Source: Variovorax paradoxus (lineage in GTDB: Bacteria > Pseudomonadota > Gammaproteobacteria > Burkholderiales > Burkholderiaceae_C). From it: a stretch of 64,000 nucleotides of DNA. This document shows positions 1-10,262 of this stretch, in pieces. A program made the translations under genes and the position numbers. The stretch lies in NCBI RefSeq assembly GCF_902712855.1, contig NZ_LR743507.1, positions 2,652,001-2,716,000 on the forward strand, read 5' to 3'. Within the stretch, counting starts at the first letter, position 1, and every line of letters starts with the position of its first letter. The notes beneath the pieces are model-generated. The model searched no databases, was not told the DNA's origin, and saw only the letters and a list, made by a program, of their open reading frames with translations.

Positions 1-511
1 AGCGTCGCCCCGTCAGCGTGTTGTAGGCCACGCCGGCCAGCACCAGCAGCAGCGAGTTGGTGAAGAAGGGGAAGAGGGCGGACGAAAAGTGCGTGGTGTT
101 CGTCAGCACCGCCAGCAGCGCAGCGGCGCCGCCCGGCGGATGCAGGCAGCGCGCACCGAACATGACGGCGATGGCCAGGGCCACCGCCACGGCGGCAGCG
201 ACGGTCGGCTCCGGGATCCAGCTGACGCAGGCGATGCCCACCGCCGCCGACAGCGTGTTGCCGCCGACCACCGACCAGGGCTGCGCGAGCGGGCTCGCCG
301 GCACCGCGAACACCAGCACCGCGCTGGCGCCCAGTGGCGCGACCAGCCAGACGTTGGCGTGCAGCGGAGCCGCCAGCCAGTGCGACAGCAGGGCCGCGAC
401 CAGCAGTCCGAGGCCGGCGCCGCCGACAGCGCGCAGGCGTTCGCGCGCATCGACCGCGGTGCGCCCCGGCATCCAGGCGCGCGCATGAGTCAGGAAAGCG
501 TCGAATCGCAT
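1..511 (-). CDS. HPP family membrane protein (3' end cut by window edge)
   Basis: This is the N-terminal 170 residues of an integral membrane protein that begins MRFDAFLTHARAW and continues past the window start. The visible part has about four hydrophobic segments and the family-defining motif in CLHPPGGAAALLAV, followed by a segment ending near TNTTHFSSALFPF. HPP family proteins are small polytopic inner-membrane proteins; some have been linked to nitrite transport in chloroplasts and cyanobacteria, but the bacterial role is mostly unknown. It starts only 13 bases after the stop of the Bcr/CflA-type exporter on the same strand, so the two are probably cotranscribed. The C-terminus cannot be assessed. 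Confidence 0.85.
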   Translation of the reverse strand, partial: MRFDAFLTHARAWMPGRTAVDARERLRAVGGAGLGLLVAALLSHWLAAPLHANVWLVAPLGASAVLVFAVPASPLAQPWSVVGGNTLSAAVGIACVSWIPEPTVAAAVAVALAIAVMFGARCLHPPGGAAALLAVLTNTTHFSSALFPFFTNSLLLVLAGVAYNTLTGRR

Positions 512-524
512 GGCGCCGTACGCT

Positions 525-1760
525 TCAGCCTTCGTGCGCCACCATGCGGCCGATCTCGGGCCAGCGGCCGTGCAGCCAGACCCAGGCGACCAGCCCGATG
601 GCGAGCATGCCCAGCGAGGTCAGCGCGAGCGCGAGCGTGGAATGCATCACCAGCGGTGCCACCGCGCCCGCCACGATGCCATTGGCGGTGGAGCCAATCA
701 CCGCCTGCAGCGACGAAGCCATGCCGCGGCGCTCGGGGTGCAGGTCGAGCACCAGCAGCGTGACCACCGGCACCATCAGCGCCCAGCCGAAGGCGAACAC
801 CGCCAGCGGCCACAGCGCCCAGGCCACGTGTGCCTGGAAGAAGAAATTGGCCGTCACGTTGACCACCGAGGTCACCAGCATGATCAGGAAGCCGTCGCGG
901 ATCTGCCGCTTGGGCGCCACCTTGCCGGCCATGCGGCCGCTGGCGCGCGCGCCGAGCATGATGCCGCCGATGGTCAGCAGGAAGAACCAGAAGAACTGCT
1001 GCGGCTGCAGCGCGAGGTGGTCGCCCAGGAACGCGGGCGCGGCCAGCACGTACAGGAACATGCCGTTGAACGGCACGCCGCTGGCGAATGCCAGCAGCAG
1101 GAAGCGCGGGTCGGAGCACAGGTCCCAGTAGCCCCGCAGCAGGTGACGCACGTGGAACGACTGGCGGTGCGAGGGATGCAGGGTCTCGGGGAGCAGCTTG
1201 TAGTTGGCCGTGAACAGCACCACGCCCACTGCCACCAGGAACCAGAACACCGCATGCCAGCCCGCATGCACGAACAGGAATCCGCCCACGATGGGCGCGA
1301 TGGCCGGCGCCACGCCGAAGTAGATCGTCACCTGGCTCATGACCCGCTGCGCCTCGGCGGGAGGGAACATGTCGCGGATCACCGCGCGCGACACCACGAT
1401 GCCCGCGCCGGTCGACAGGCCCTGCAGCCCGCGGAACAGCACCAGTTGCGTGATGTTCTGCGACAGCGCGCAGCCCAGCGAGGCCAGCGTGAACACCGCC
1501 AGGCCCCAGAGCACCACGGGGCGCCGCCCGAAGCTGTCCGACAGCGCGCCGTGGAACAGGTTCATGAACGCGAAGCCGAACAGGTAGGCCGAGAGCGTCT
1601 GCTGCATCTCCGCCGGCGTCGCGCCGATGGACTGCGCGATGCCCGAGAACGCCGGGATGTAGGTGTCGATGGAGAAGGGACCGAGCATGCCCAGCACGGC
1701 GAGCAGCACGGCAAGCGCCCAGCGCGGAGCCTGCCAGAGTTTGTCTGCATCGGGATTCAT
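525..1760 (-). CDS. MFS drug efflux transporter, Bcr/CflA family
   Basis: A 411-residue, 12-helix major facilitator protein of the Bcr/CflA proton-antiport drug exporter subfamily (bicyclomycin, chloramphenicol and sulfonamide exporters are relatives; the substrate here is unknown). The first helix has the PFSIDTYIPAF signature of the group, where an acidic residue lies in TM1, and the TM2-TM3 loop has GALSDSFGRRPV, the MFS motif A. The start MNPDADK was chosen because GGAGG lies about 9 bases upstream; an in-frame ATG 78 bases earlier would place the start inside the rpoD terminator. It is followed by the HPP gene after 13 bases and is separated from rpoD upstream by a strong terminator. Confidence 0.9.
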   Translation of the reverse strand: MNPDADKLWQAPRWALAVLLAVLGMLGPFSIDTYIPAFSGIAQSIGATPAEMQQTLSAYLFGFAFMNLFHGALSDSFGRRPVVLWGLAVFTLASLGCALSQNITQLVLFRGLQGLSTGAGIVVSRAVIRDMFPPAEAQRVMSQVTIYFGVAPAIAPIVGGFLFVHAGWHAVFWFLVAVGVVLFTANYKLLPETLHPSHRQSFHVRHLLRGYWDLCSDPRFLLLAFASGVPFNGMFLYVLAAPAFLGDHLALQPQQFFWFFLLTIGGIMLGARASGRMAGKVAPKRQIRDGFLIMLVTSVVNVTANFFFQAHVAWALWPLAVFAFGWALMVPVVTLLVLDLHPERRGMASSLQAVIGSTANGIVAGAVAPLVMHSTLALALTSLGMLAIGLVAWVWLHGRWPEIGRMVAHEG

Positions 1761-1800
1761 GGGGTCGGCGCCTCCGTGGGGATCTTGTCGTTGTCGGGAG

Positions 1801-1845
1801 CAAAAAAAGAGAACGCCCGCCGCCCGGGCAAGGGGCAAGGCGGGC
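1801..1845 (-). terminator. Rho-independent terminator of rpoD
   Basis: Read on the minus strand, GCCCGCC (1839-1845) pairs with GGCGGGC (1815-1821) across a loop that contains a second GCCCGGGC-like stem, followed by GTTCTC and a run of seven T. It lies 24 bases after the rpoD stop and ends transcription before the exporter gene. Confidence 0.85.
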
Positions 1846-1868
1846 GCTTCGGCTTCAGCGAACCCGGA

Positions 1869-4214
<2,346 letters not shown>

Positions 4215-4491
4215 ACGACCTCGTTACGACAAGAAAAGACAAGCGGGATCACAGGCGCGCCGCCATACACGGACGGCGCCACCAGCCCGTGCACAGGCAC
4301 GGACAAAAAAACAATTGGGAAAGAGGAAGAAATTCCTCAACAGGCAAGATGTCGGGCGATCATTTGGTGTGCAGTCCTTGCGGTTATTGACCCTTTCCGC
4401 CGGAATTTACCGTTGGAGTGCGTTGCGCTAGGGGTCGGCCCGGAGGTGCTGCTGTCGCTCTTGCCTAATTTCGCCAGTTGCGAAGCCCTAC
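4215..4491 (-). other. Long structured leader of rpoD
   Basis: Roughly 270 bases lie between the predicted rpoD promoter and the ATG at 4214. No gene is seen here. It contains two perfect small hairpins: GAGGAA/TTCCTC at 4323-4338, and CCGTGC/GCACGG around 4292-4307 with an adjacent run of A (T on the transcript). The hairpins do not end in a T run in the rpoD direction, so they are not terminators. A role in sigma-factor translation control is possible but only inferred. Confidence 0.4.
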
Positions 4492-4520
4492 ATTATAGCG
4501 TGTTGCGCAAATTTCAAGCA
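4492..4520 (-). promoter_or_regulatory. Predicted rpoD promoter
   Basis: On the minus strand the sequence GCTATAATG has a perfect -10 hexamer TATAAT (4497-4492). The region upstream overlaps the end of dnaG and has only weak -35 matches (TTGAAA at 14 bases, TGCTTG at 17 bases). The perfect -10 next to the dnaG stop makes an internal promoter likely. Confidence 0.5.
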
Positions 4521-6526
4521 GTTTCTGCACCGGAAGAGCGCAATCGTGCCCTCAATTCGAGCCGCCGGGTCTCCAGCGCCTTGTAGCGCTCCAGGGCCTT
4601 CGGGTCTTTACCTACGGCCGCGATGGCCTCGCTTTGCTGGGCCTTGAGGCGGTCGTCGAGCATGAAGTCGAGCACGCTGGCCAGTTCGCGCGCTGCGCCC
4701 GCGAGGTGCTGCGCCTCTTCGCCCTCGGGCGTCGGCCCGGCTTCGGACACCGACATGAGCCGCTCGGCGAGCGGCTCGAAGTCGAGCCCGCGCATGCCTT
4801 CGCGCAAGGCTGCCCATGGCTGCACGCCGTGCTCGTGCAGTTGGCTGTCGAGCCATGTGAAAAGCGCGCCGTGATGCCCTTGCAGATCGCACAGCATCAT
4901 GTGCAGCTCGTGCGACATCGCTTCCCACTGCGCCATGTTCGACAGCAGCAGCCGCACGGCCACGTCGGGCCGGCTCGGCGGGGCGCCGCGTCCGCGAAGC
5001 GGCTCGATGGGTTCTTCGAACTTGCCGCCCCAGCGCTTGCCCTTGACGAACTTGCGCGGCTGGAATTTCGGTTTGCTATCTATTTCGTAGCGCTGCGATT
5101 CATAGTCCGGCGGCGGCATGCCGGGGTCGTAGTCGTCCCCGCCCGCATATCCCCCCGGCTCGCCGTATCGCTGAGACTGTGCGGACGTACCGGCCTTGCG
5201 AGGTCCGGGCGTGGACGCCCACAGGTCCGACAGCGCCGGCGCGTCGAGCTGGACCAGCGTCGCGATCTCGCTCAGCAGCTGCCGCTTGAGTGCGCCGTCG
5301 GGCATGGCGCTCCAGAGCGGGCGCACGTTGCTGGTCATGTGGGCGCGGCCTTCGGCGGTCGTCAGGTCGCAGCCTTCGCGGGCAGCCTCGATCATGAAGC
5401 GCGACAGCGGCGTGGCCTCGTTGACGAAACGGGCGAACGCTTCGGCGCCATGTTCGCGGATGAAGCTGTCCGGATCGTGCTCGGCCGGCAGGAACAGGAA
5501 CTTGATGCTGCGCACGTCGGTGGCGTAGGGCAGGGCGCCGTCGAGCGCCTTGCGCGCGGCGCGGCGGCCGGCGGCATCGCCATCGAAGCTGAACACCACC
5601 GATTCGGTGAATCGGAAGAGCTTCTGCACGTGCTCCGTGGTGCAGGCGGTGCCGAGCGTGGCCACGGCGTTGGGAAAGCCCAGTTGCGCCAGCGCCACCA
5701 CGTCCATGTAGCCCTCGGTGACGAGCGCGTAGCCGCGGTCGCGGAAGGCGGCGCGGGCTTCGTACAGGCCGTAGAGCTCGCGCCCCTTGCTGAAGACAGG
5801 CGTTTCCGGCGAGTTCAGGTATTTCGGTTTCTCGTCGCCCAGCACCCGGCCCCCGAAACCGATGCATTCCCCCTTCACATTGCGGATCGGGAACATCACG
5901 CGGTCGCGGAAGCGGTCGTAGCGCTTGGCGTCGGCCTCGCTGAGCTGGCCTTCTTCGTTGTTGACGATCACCAGGCCGCTTTCGGCAAGCAATGGGTCGT
6001 CGTAGTCGGGGAACACGCTGGCCAGCGAGCGCCAGCCGGCCGGCGCGTAGCCGATGCCGAACTGCTTGGCCACCTCGCCGGAAACGCCGCGGCCCTTCAG
6101 GTATTCGATGGCGCCGGGCGCCTGGCGCAGTTGCTTGCGGTAAGCGTCGCCGGCCTTTTCGAGCACGTCGGTCAATGTGGCCTGCTTCTGGCGCTGGCTG
6201 GCGGCGCGTGCGCGCTCCGCGGGCGAGGCGTCGTCCTCCGGCACCTGCAGGCCGTACTGGCCCGCCAGGTCATGCACCGCTTCCACGAAGCCCATGCCCG
6301 CGTGTTCCATGAGGAAGCCGATGGCGTTGCCGTGCACCCCGCAGCCGAAGCAGTGATAGAACTGCTTGGTCGGGCTGACGGAGAAGGATGGCGACTTCTC
6401 GCCGTGGAACGGGCACAGCCCCATGAAATTGGCGCCGGCCTTCTTGAGCTGCACGTAACGGCCGACGATCTCGACCACATCGGCGCGCGCGATGAGTTCC
6501 TGGATGAATGAAGCGGGGATGGTCAT
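4514..6526 (-). CDS. dnaG: DNA primase DnaG
   Basis: Synthesises RNA primers at the replication fork; 670 residues. The N-terminal zinc-binding domain is seen as CPFHGEKSPSFSVSPTKQ followed by YHCFGCG (Cys-His-Cys-Cys ligands). The TOPRIM catalytic core has VTEGYMDVVALAQLG and FSFDGDAAGRRAA, with the Glu and DxD metal-binding acids. A Gly/Pro/Lys-rich linker (about residues 430-510) joins the C-terminal helicase-binding domain. The start MTIPASFIQEL was chosen from the family; longer in-frame starts would run into the divergent YihY gene. The rpsU and GatB/YqeY genes that often precede dnaG are absent: upstream lies a divergent membrane-protein gene. rpoD follows after 299 bases. Confidence 0.97.
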   Translation of the reverse strand: MTIPASFIQELIARADVVEIVGRYVQLKKAGANFMGLCPFHGEKSPSFSVSPTKQFYHCFGCGVHGNAIGFLMEHAGMGFVEAVHDLAGQYGLQVPEDDASPAERARAASQRQKQATLTDVLEKAGDAYRKQLRQAPGAIEYLKGRGVSGEVAKQFGIGYAPAGWRSLASVFPDYDDPLLAESGLVIVNNEEGQLSEADAKRYDRFRDRVMFPIRNVKGECIGFGGRVLGDEKPKYLNSPETPVFSKGRELYGLYEARAAFRDRGYALVTEGYMDVVALAQLGFPNAVATLGTACTTEHVQKLFRFTESVVFSFDGDAAGRRAARKALDGALPYATDVRSIKFLFLPAEHDPDSFIREHGAEAFARFVNEATPLSRFMIEAAREGCDLTTAEGRAHMTSNVRPLWSAMPDGALKRQLLSEIATLVQLDAPALSDLWASTPGPRKAGTSAQSQRYGEPGGYAGGDDYDPGMPPPDYESQRYEIDSKPKFQPRKFVKGKRWGGKFEEPIEPLRGRGAPPSRPDVAVRLLLSNMAQWEAMSHELHMMLCDLQGHHGALFTWLDSQLHEHGVQPWAALREGMRGLDFEPLAERLMSVSEAGPTPEGEEAQHLAGAARELASVLDFMLDDRLKAQQSEAIAAVGKDPKALERYKALETRRLELRARLRSSGAETA
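5075..5091. repeat. 17-bp GCTAT-N7-GTAGC palindromic repeat inside dnaG
   Basis: GCTATCTATTTCGTAGC, arms GCTA and TAGC. It has the same length and ends as the copies at 32638-32654 and 60877-60893. This copy lies in the linker-coding part of dnaG, where insertion would be tolerated. Confidence 0.45.
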
Positions 6527-6608
6527 GTAGGCGAAGAGCGGCAAATCATACGCAAGCGGCGGAGTGCGTGCGGGCCGGCGGCATACTGAAAGCGACTGGA
6601 ATCCACGC

Positions 6609-7556
6609 ATGACCACGCCCAACACCTTGCGGCACGCCGCGCCGCTGCTGCGCCACCCCCTGCGATTCGCCTGGGACGCGCTCAAGGAATTTCGCGCCAA
6701 CCAGGGGCTGCTGCTCGCCGGCGCCGTGGCGTACTACGCCCTGTTGTCGATCGTGCCGCTGCTGATCGTCAGCGTGATCGCGCTGTCGCACGTCATCGAG
6801 CAGTCCGAGCTGCTGCGGACCATCGGCCGCTATCTCGAATGGCTGCTGCCAGGGCAATCGAAGGCCATCGTGACCGAACTGTCGAGCTTCCTGGACCACC
6901 GCGACGTGCTCGGGCCGGTGCTGCTGGTGACGATGATCTTCTTCAGCTCGCTCGCCTTCAGCGTGCTCGAAAGCGCGATGGCGGTGATCTTCCATCACCG
7001 CAAGGCCGACCATCGGCGCCACTTCCTGATGTCGGTGGCCATGCCCTACATCTACATCCTCTGCCTGTGCGTGGGCCTGCTGCTGGTGACGCTGGTGTCG
7101 GGCGCGTTGCAGCTGGTGGGGCAGGAAAGCGTCGACCTGCTGGGGCGCAGCTGGTCGCTGTCCGGCATTTCGGGCCTGCTGCTGTACCTGCTGGGGCTCG
7201 CCGGCGAGATCTGCATGCTGACCTCGCTCTACCTGGTGATGCCCGCCGGTCGCATGTCGCTGCGGCACGCGTTGCTCGGGGGCGTGACGGCTGCGCTGCT
7301 GTGGGAGGCCACTCGGCGGGTGCTGATCTGGTATTTCTCGACCTTGTCGCAGGTGAATGTGGTCTACGGCTCGCTCACCACGGCCATCGTGGTGCTGCTG
7401 AGCCTGGAAATCGCCGCCACGCTGGTGCTGCTGGGGGCCCAGGTGATCTCGAACTACGAGCGCCTGGATCGAACCGGCAGCACCGGGGTGCCGAAGTCCG
7501 AGGTCAGCGGGGAGCCAGTCGAATCGCTCCGTCCAGACGAATCACTTCGCCGTTGA
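6609..7556 (+). CDS. YihY/BrkB family inner membrane protein
   Basis: A 315-residue protein with about six membrane helices, of the YihY/virulence factor BrkB family (once misnamed ribonuclease BN). The family signature ANQGLLLAGAVAYYALLSI is at residues about 30-48, and VVYGSLTTAIVVLLSLE lies in the last third. The molecular function of the family is unsettled. Start ATG at 6609 gives the usual short basic N-terminus. It diverges from dnaG, and its last 53 bases overlap the 3' end of the convergent SDR gene, so the two C-termini share DNA. Confidence 0.88.
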   Translation: MTTPNTLRHAAPLLRHPLRFAWDALKEFRANQGLLLAGAVAYYALLSIVPLLIVSVIALSHVIEQSELLRTIGRYLEWLLPGQSKAIVTELSSFLDHRDVLGPVLLVTMIFFSSLAFSVLESAMAVIFHHRKADHRRHFLMSVAMPYIYILCLCVGLLLVTLVSGALQLVGQESVDLLGRSWSLSGISGLLLYLLGLAGEICMLTSLYLVMPAGRMSLRHALLGGVTAALLWEATRRVLIWYFSTLSQVNVVYGSLTTAIVVLLSLEIAATLVLLGAQVISNYERLDRTGSTGVPKSEVSGEPVESLRPDESLRR

Positions 7557-8262
7557 GCATGTCGTTCTCGATGATGTGCTTGGCCAGCTTCGCGTAGTCC
7601 TCGGGCGTGCCCAGGCGCGACGGGAAGGGCACGCTGGCGGCCAGGGCGTCCTGCACTTCCTGGGGCATGCCGAACAGCATGGGCGTGCCGAAGATGCCGG
7701 GGGCGATGGTCATGTTGCGGATGCCGCTGCGCGCCAGGTCGCGTGCGATCGGCAGCGTCATGCCGACCACGCCGCCCTTCGAGGCGCTGTAGGCGGCCTG
7801 GCCGATCTGGCCGTCGTAGGCCGCGACCGAGGCGGTGGAGATCAGCACGCCGCGCTCGCCGGTGGATTCGGGCTCGTTCTTGCCCATGGCGTCGGCGGCG
7901 AGCCGGATCATGTTGAAGCTGCCGATCAGGTTGACCGTGACGGTCTTGCTGAACACCGCCAGCGCGTGCGGGCCGTTCTTGCCCACGGTTTTCTCGGCTG
8001 GCGCGATGCCGGCGCAATTGACGAGGCCCACCAGCTTGCCGAGCTTGAGCGCGGCGGCCACCACGGATTGACCGTCTGCCTCCTGGCTCACGTCGCATTT
8101 GACGAACACGCCGCCGATTTCCTTCGCCACGGCTTCGCCCTTGTCGGCCTGCATGTCGGCAATGACCACCTTGGCGCCATTGGCCGCGAGCATGCGCGCC
8201 GTGCCTTCGCCGAGGCCCGAAGCGCCACCGGTCACGATAAATACCTTGCCGTCGATCTGCAT
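7504..8262 (-). CDS. SDR family dehydrogenase, 3-hydroxyacyl-CoA dehydrogenase type
   Basis: A 252-residue short-chain dehydrogenase/reductase. Seen: the NAD-binding TGGASGLG at residues 11-18, an acidic residue after the second strand (VVIADMQAD), consistent with NAD preference, NCAGIAPAEK (the NNAG-equivalent), a catalytic Ser in LISTASVAAYDGQIGQAAY and YSASKGG with the Tyr-Lys pair. PGIFGTPML after the active site and the LNGEVIRLDGAIRLAPR C-terminus match the HSD17B10-like type II 3-hydroxyacyl-CoA dehydrogenases of fatty-acid and amino-acid breakdown. The exact substrate is not determined by sequence. Upstream on the same strand is the phasin, separated by a terminator. Confidence 0.88.
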   Translation of the reverse strand: MQIDGKVFIVTGGASGLGEGTARMLAANGAKVVIADMQADKGEAVAKEIGGVFVKCDVSQEADGQSVVAAALKLGKLVGLVNCAGIAPAEKTVGKNGPHALAVFSKTVTVNLIGSFNMIRLAADAMGKNEPESTGERGVLISTASVAAYDGQIGQAAYSASKGGVVGMTLPIARDLARSGIRNMTIAPGIFGTPMLFGMPQEVQDALAASVPFPSRLGTPEDYAKLAKHIIENDMLNGEVIRLDGAIRLAPR

Positions 8263-8410
8263 TGAAAGTCTCCTGAGATGAGCCTCGCATTATCAAAGAC
8301 GTGAGGCCAATGCCAGGAACGCCGAGGAACCGGCTTGGCCGGGCCTCCGGTGTTGCCCCGGTGGGGGGTACGCGAAGCGACACGAAACGTAGGCAGCCTC
8401 GGGGGCGAGC

Positions 8411-8440
8411 AAAAAAAAGGCCTCATCCGAGGATGAGGCC
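8411..8440 (-). terminator. Terminator of the phasin gene
   Basis: GGCCTCATCC (8419-8428) and GGATGAGGCC (8431-8440) form a perfect 10-bp stem with a 2-base loop, followed on the minus strand by eight T. Confidence 0.92.
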
Positions 8441-8491
8441 CTGAATTGGATCCGTGAGGACCCAAGGAGACAACTGGTGGTGGTCGGCGGC

Positions 8492-9043
8492 TCAGCGCTT
8501 GCGCGAAGCGGTCGCGGTCTTTGCGGCGGCGACGGCTTGCGACGACACGGCGTTGAAGTTGGCTTCGGCCACGTCCGACGCTTGCTTGACGGCCTTCTGG
8601 ACCGATTCGAACGCGTTGTTGGCGGCGGCAACGGCGCTTTTCATGACGGCAACGGCAGTTTCCGAGCCGGCCGGGGCGTTCTTGGAAGCACTGTCGACCA
8701 GACCGACGAAGGCTTGCTGGGCTTCAGAAGCCTTGGCTTCGAAGGCCTTGGTGAACTCAGCGCCGGTGCCTTGAGCGATGTCGTACAGGTGGCGGCTGTA
8801 GGCTGCGGTCTTCTCGGCCAGGGGCTGGAACAGGCTGGCTTGCAGCGTCAGCAGTTCCTGGGCGTCCTTGACGCTGAGCGCGGCTTGCGCGGTGCTCTGG
8901 GCTTCGACCAGGGCTGCCTTCGACGCCGTCACGTTCAGCTCGACGAGCTTTTCGACGCCTTCGAACGCCTTGGTGGTCAGGCCGAACAGGGTTTCGAGGT
9001 TGGCTTTTTGGGCGGCGAGGATTTGGTCAGCGGTCAGGGCCAT
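8492..9043 (-). CDS. phaP: Phasin family protein
   Basis: A 183-residue, helix-rich, Ala- and Gln-rich protein starting MALTADQILAAQKANLETL. The ordered features are typical of beta-proteobacterial phasins: the LFGLTTKAFEGVEKLVELN segment, the SVKDAQELLTLQASLFQPLAEK segment, and a basic Ala/Lys C-terminus (AAAKTATASRKR). Phasins coat polyhydroxyalkanoate granules and control their number and size. The start has GGAG eight bases upstream. A strong promoter and a CTGC-N3-GCAG inverted repeat, the type bound by the PHA-responsive repressor PhaR, lie upstream. The gene stands alone with its own terminator. Confidence 0.93.
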   Translation of the reverse strand: MALTADQILAAQKANLETLFGLTTKAFEGVEKLVELNVTASKAALVEAQSTAQAALSVKDAQELLTLQASLFQPLAEKTAAYSRHLYDIAQGTGAEFTKAFEAKASEAQQAFVGLVDSASKNAPAGSETAVAVMKSAVAAANNAFESVQKAVKQASDVAEANFNAVSSQAVAAAKTATASRKR

Positions 9044-9123
9044 TTGAGATCTCCAGAAGGGATTGAGTGGTCGGGTCACGTTGCGCTGTGTCGCCGTCTA
9101 TGTTGCGCTGCAGCATGGCCTCA

Positions 9124-9151
9124 AGTATAGGCAGCTGAGTTTTGCGATCAA
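9124..9151 (-). promoter_or_regulatory. Phasin promoter
   Basis: On the minus strand, -35 TTGATC (9151-9146) and -10 TATACT (9129-9124) with a 16-base spacer, leaving a leader of about 75 bases to the ATG. Confidence 0.75.
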
Positions 9152-9158
9152 GGGGTTT

Positions 9159-9175
9159 TTGCTGCTCTGCAGCAA
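9159..9175. promoter_or_regulatory. PhaR-operator-like inverted repeat
   Basis: TTGCTGC-TCT-GCAGCAA is a perfect inverted repeat with 7-base arms just upstream of the phasin -35. Its core is exactly CTGC-N3-GCAG (9162-9172), the motif reported for Paracoccus PhaR. A related TTGCGCTGCAGCA lies downstream of the -10 at about 9103-9115. Confidence 0.55.
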
Positions 9176-9255
9176 TTTAGAAGCCGCCATCTAAATTCCG
9201 GGATCTGGCTGTCGCACGCGCGATCGAGCGGGATGGGCATAGCGGAGGCCGCTGG

Positions 9256-9261
9256 CACAAT
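9256..9261 (+). promoter_or_regulatory. CACAAT -10-like box, 8 bases before the start codon
   Basis: CACAAT ends 8 bases before the ATG at 9270. The same arrangement recurs before uvrC, pgsA, the hydrolase at 25570 and (as GACAAT) rlmD. If it is a -10 box, the mRNA is leaderless or nearly so. No clear -35 is seen. Confidence 0.35.
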
Positions 9262-9269
9262 GCCGCGCG

Positions 9270-9713
9270 ATGAGCGCCCCCACCAAACCCACCCCGAACA
9301 CGCGCACCGGATACCGCGCCTTCCGCAGCATTCCGACCCGCTGGGCCGACAACGACATGTACGGCCACGTCAACAACGTCGTGTACTACAGCTGGTTCGA
9401 CACCGCGGTGAACGCGCTGCTCATCGAACGTGGGGCGCTCGACATCCATCAAGGGCAGACCATCGGATTCGTGGTGGAGACCCAATGCAATTACTTTGCC
9501 CCGATCGCCTTTCCACAGACGGTGGAGGCGGGCATTCGCGTTGCGCAGGCAGGGCGCTCGAGCGTGCGTTACGAGATCGCGCTGTTCGCCGAAGGCTCCG
9601 ATGTGGCCGCGGCACAGGGCCATTTCGTCCATGTGTACGTCGACCGTGCGACACAGCGCCCGGTGGCGCTGCCGGCCACCCTCCAGCAGGTGGTCGACTC
9701 GCTCAGGACCTGA
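9270..9713 (+). CDS. Acyl-CoA thioesterase, 4-hydroxybenzoyl-CoA thioesterase (hotdog) family
   Basis: A 147-residue single hotdog-fold protein. The active-site region is RWADNDMYGHVNNVVYYSWF, with the Asp expected for the YbgC/FadM-type 4HBT group. The family hydrolyses short- to long-chain acyl-CoA esters in the cytoplasm; the substrate is not predicted. The N-terminus has a Thr/Pro-rich stretch before the domain. A CACAAT box is 8 bases upstream of the ATG and no Shine-Dalgarno is seen, which points to a very short leader. It converges with the Cys-motif protein gene on the shared hairpin at 9721-9764. Confidence 0.88.
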   Translation: MSAPTKPTPNTRTGYRAFRSIPTRWADNDMYGHVNNVVYYSWFDTAVNALLIERGALDIHQGQTIGFVVETQCNYFAPIAFPQTVEAGIRVAQAGRSSVRYEIALFAEGSDVAAAQGHFVHVYVDRATQRPVALPATLQQVVDSLRT

Positions 9714-9720
9714 CCCGTTC

Positions 9721-9764
9721 GTGCCACAAAAAAAGCGCCCATGGGGGCGCCTTTTTCGTGGCAC
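9721..9764. terminator. Bidirectional terminator with long stem
   Basis: The inner stem GCGCCC (9735-9740) and GGGCGC (9745-9750) is flanked by a run of A and a run of T and enclosed by GTGCCAC (9721-9727) and GTGGCAC (9758-9764). It can work in both directions for the two convergent genes. Confidence 0.9.
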
Positions 9765-9787
9765 GGCCTCGGCCGTAGCCGAAAGAC

Positions 9788-10195
9788 TTACATGGTCTTC
9801 TTCATGGCCTTGATCTCGGCCTTGCCTTGGGCTTCGTCAGCCTTGGCTTGCTTCTGGCATGCAGACTTCGCGTCGCCCTTCTGGTCGTCGCACTTTTCCT
9901 TCGCGACTTCGTAGGTGGCCTTCACCTTTTCTTCAGCGACCTTGCGTGCATGGCTGTCGCTCGGCTGGTACTGCTGTTCGAGTTCGGCCTTGGCAACGTC
10001 TTCCTTGCCCTTGGCTTCCTTCATGCAGACGTCCTTGGCGTTGTCCTTCATGGTGTCGCACTGCGTCTTCGCGACCTTGTAGTCGGCCTCGATCTTTTCC
10101 TTGGCGACCTTGTACTCGTCCTTGGTCATTGCGCTGGCCTGCGTGGCCACGAAGCAGGTGGATGCAAGCGCCAGCATGAGGAGATGTTTTTTCAT
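9788..10195 (-). CDS. Exported small protein with duplicated Cys motif, function unknown
   Basis: A 135-residue precursor with a clear signal peptide (MKKHLLMLALASTCFVATQA, cleavage after ASA near residue 22). The mature part is highly charged, Lys/Glu/Ala-rich and probably helical. It is an internal duplication: CDTMKDNAKDVCMKEAKGK in the first half and CDDQKGDAKSACQKQAKAD in the second, each a C-x(10)-C pair, preceded in each half by a YKVAKE or YEVAKE segment. The paired cysteines suggest disulfides in the periplasm. I do not recognise a named family. It follows csbD on the same strand by 67 bases, so it may share its stress-type regulation. Confidence 0.8.
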   Translation of the reverse strand: MKKHLLMLALASTCFVATQASAMTKDEYKVAKEKIEADYKVAKTQCDTMKDNAKDVCMKEAKGKEDVAKAELEQQYQPSDSHARKVAEEKVKATYEVAKEKCDDQKGDAKSACQKQAKADEAQGKAEIKAMKKTM

Positions 10196-10262
10196 GGGTT
10201 TTTCCCTTCGAGGAGTTGACGGAATCCGGTGATCGAAAAAGGGCGGCGGTTCGGGGTGCGGG

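Noticed and set aside
4292..4307. CCGTGC/GCACGG hairpin as a terminator of dnaG
   Set aside because: On the minus strand the T run lies before the stem rather than after it.
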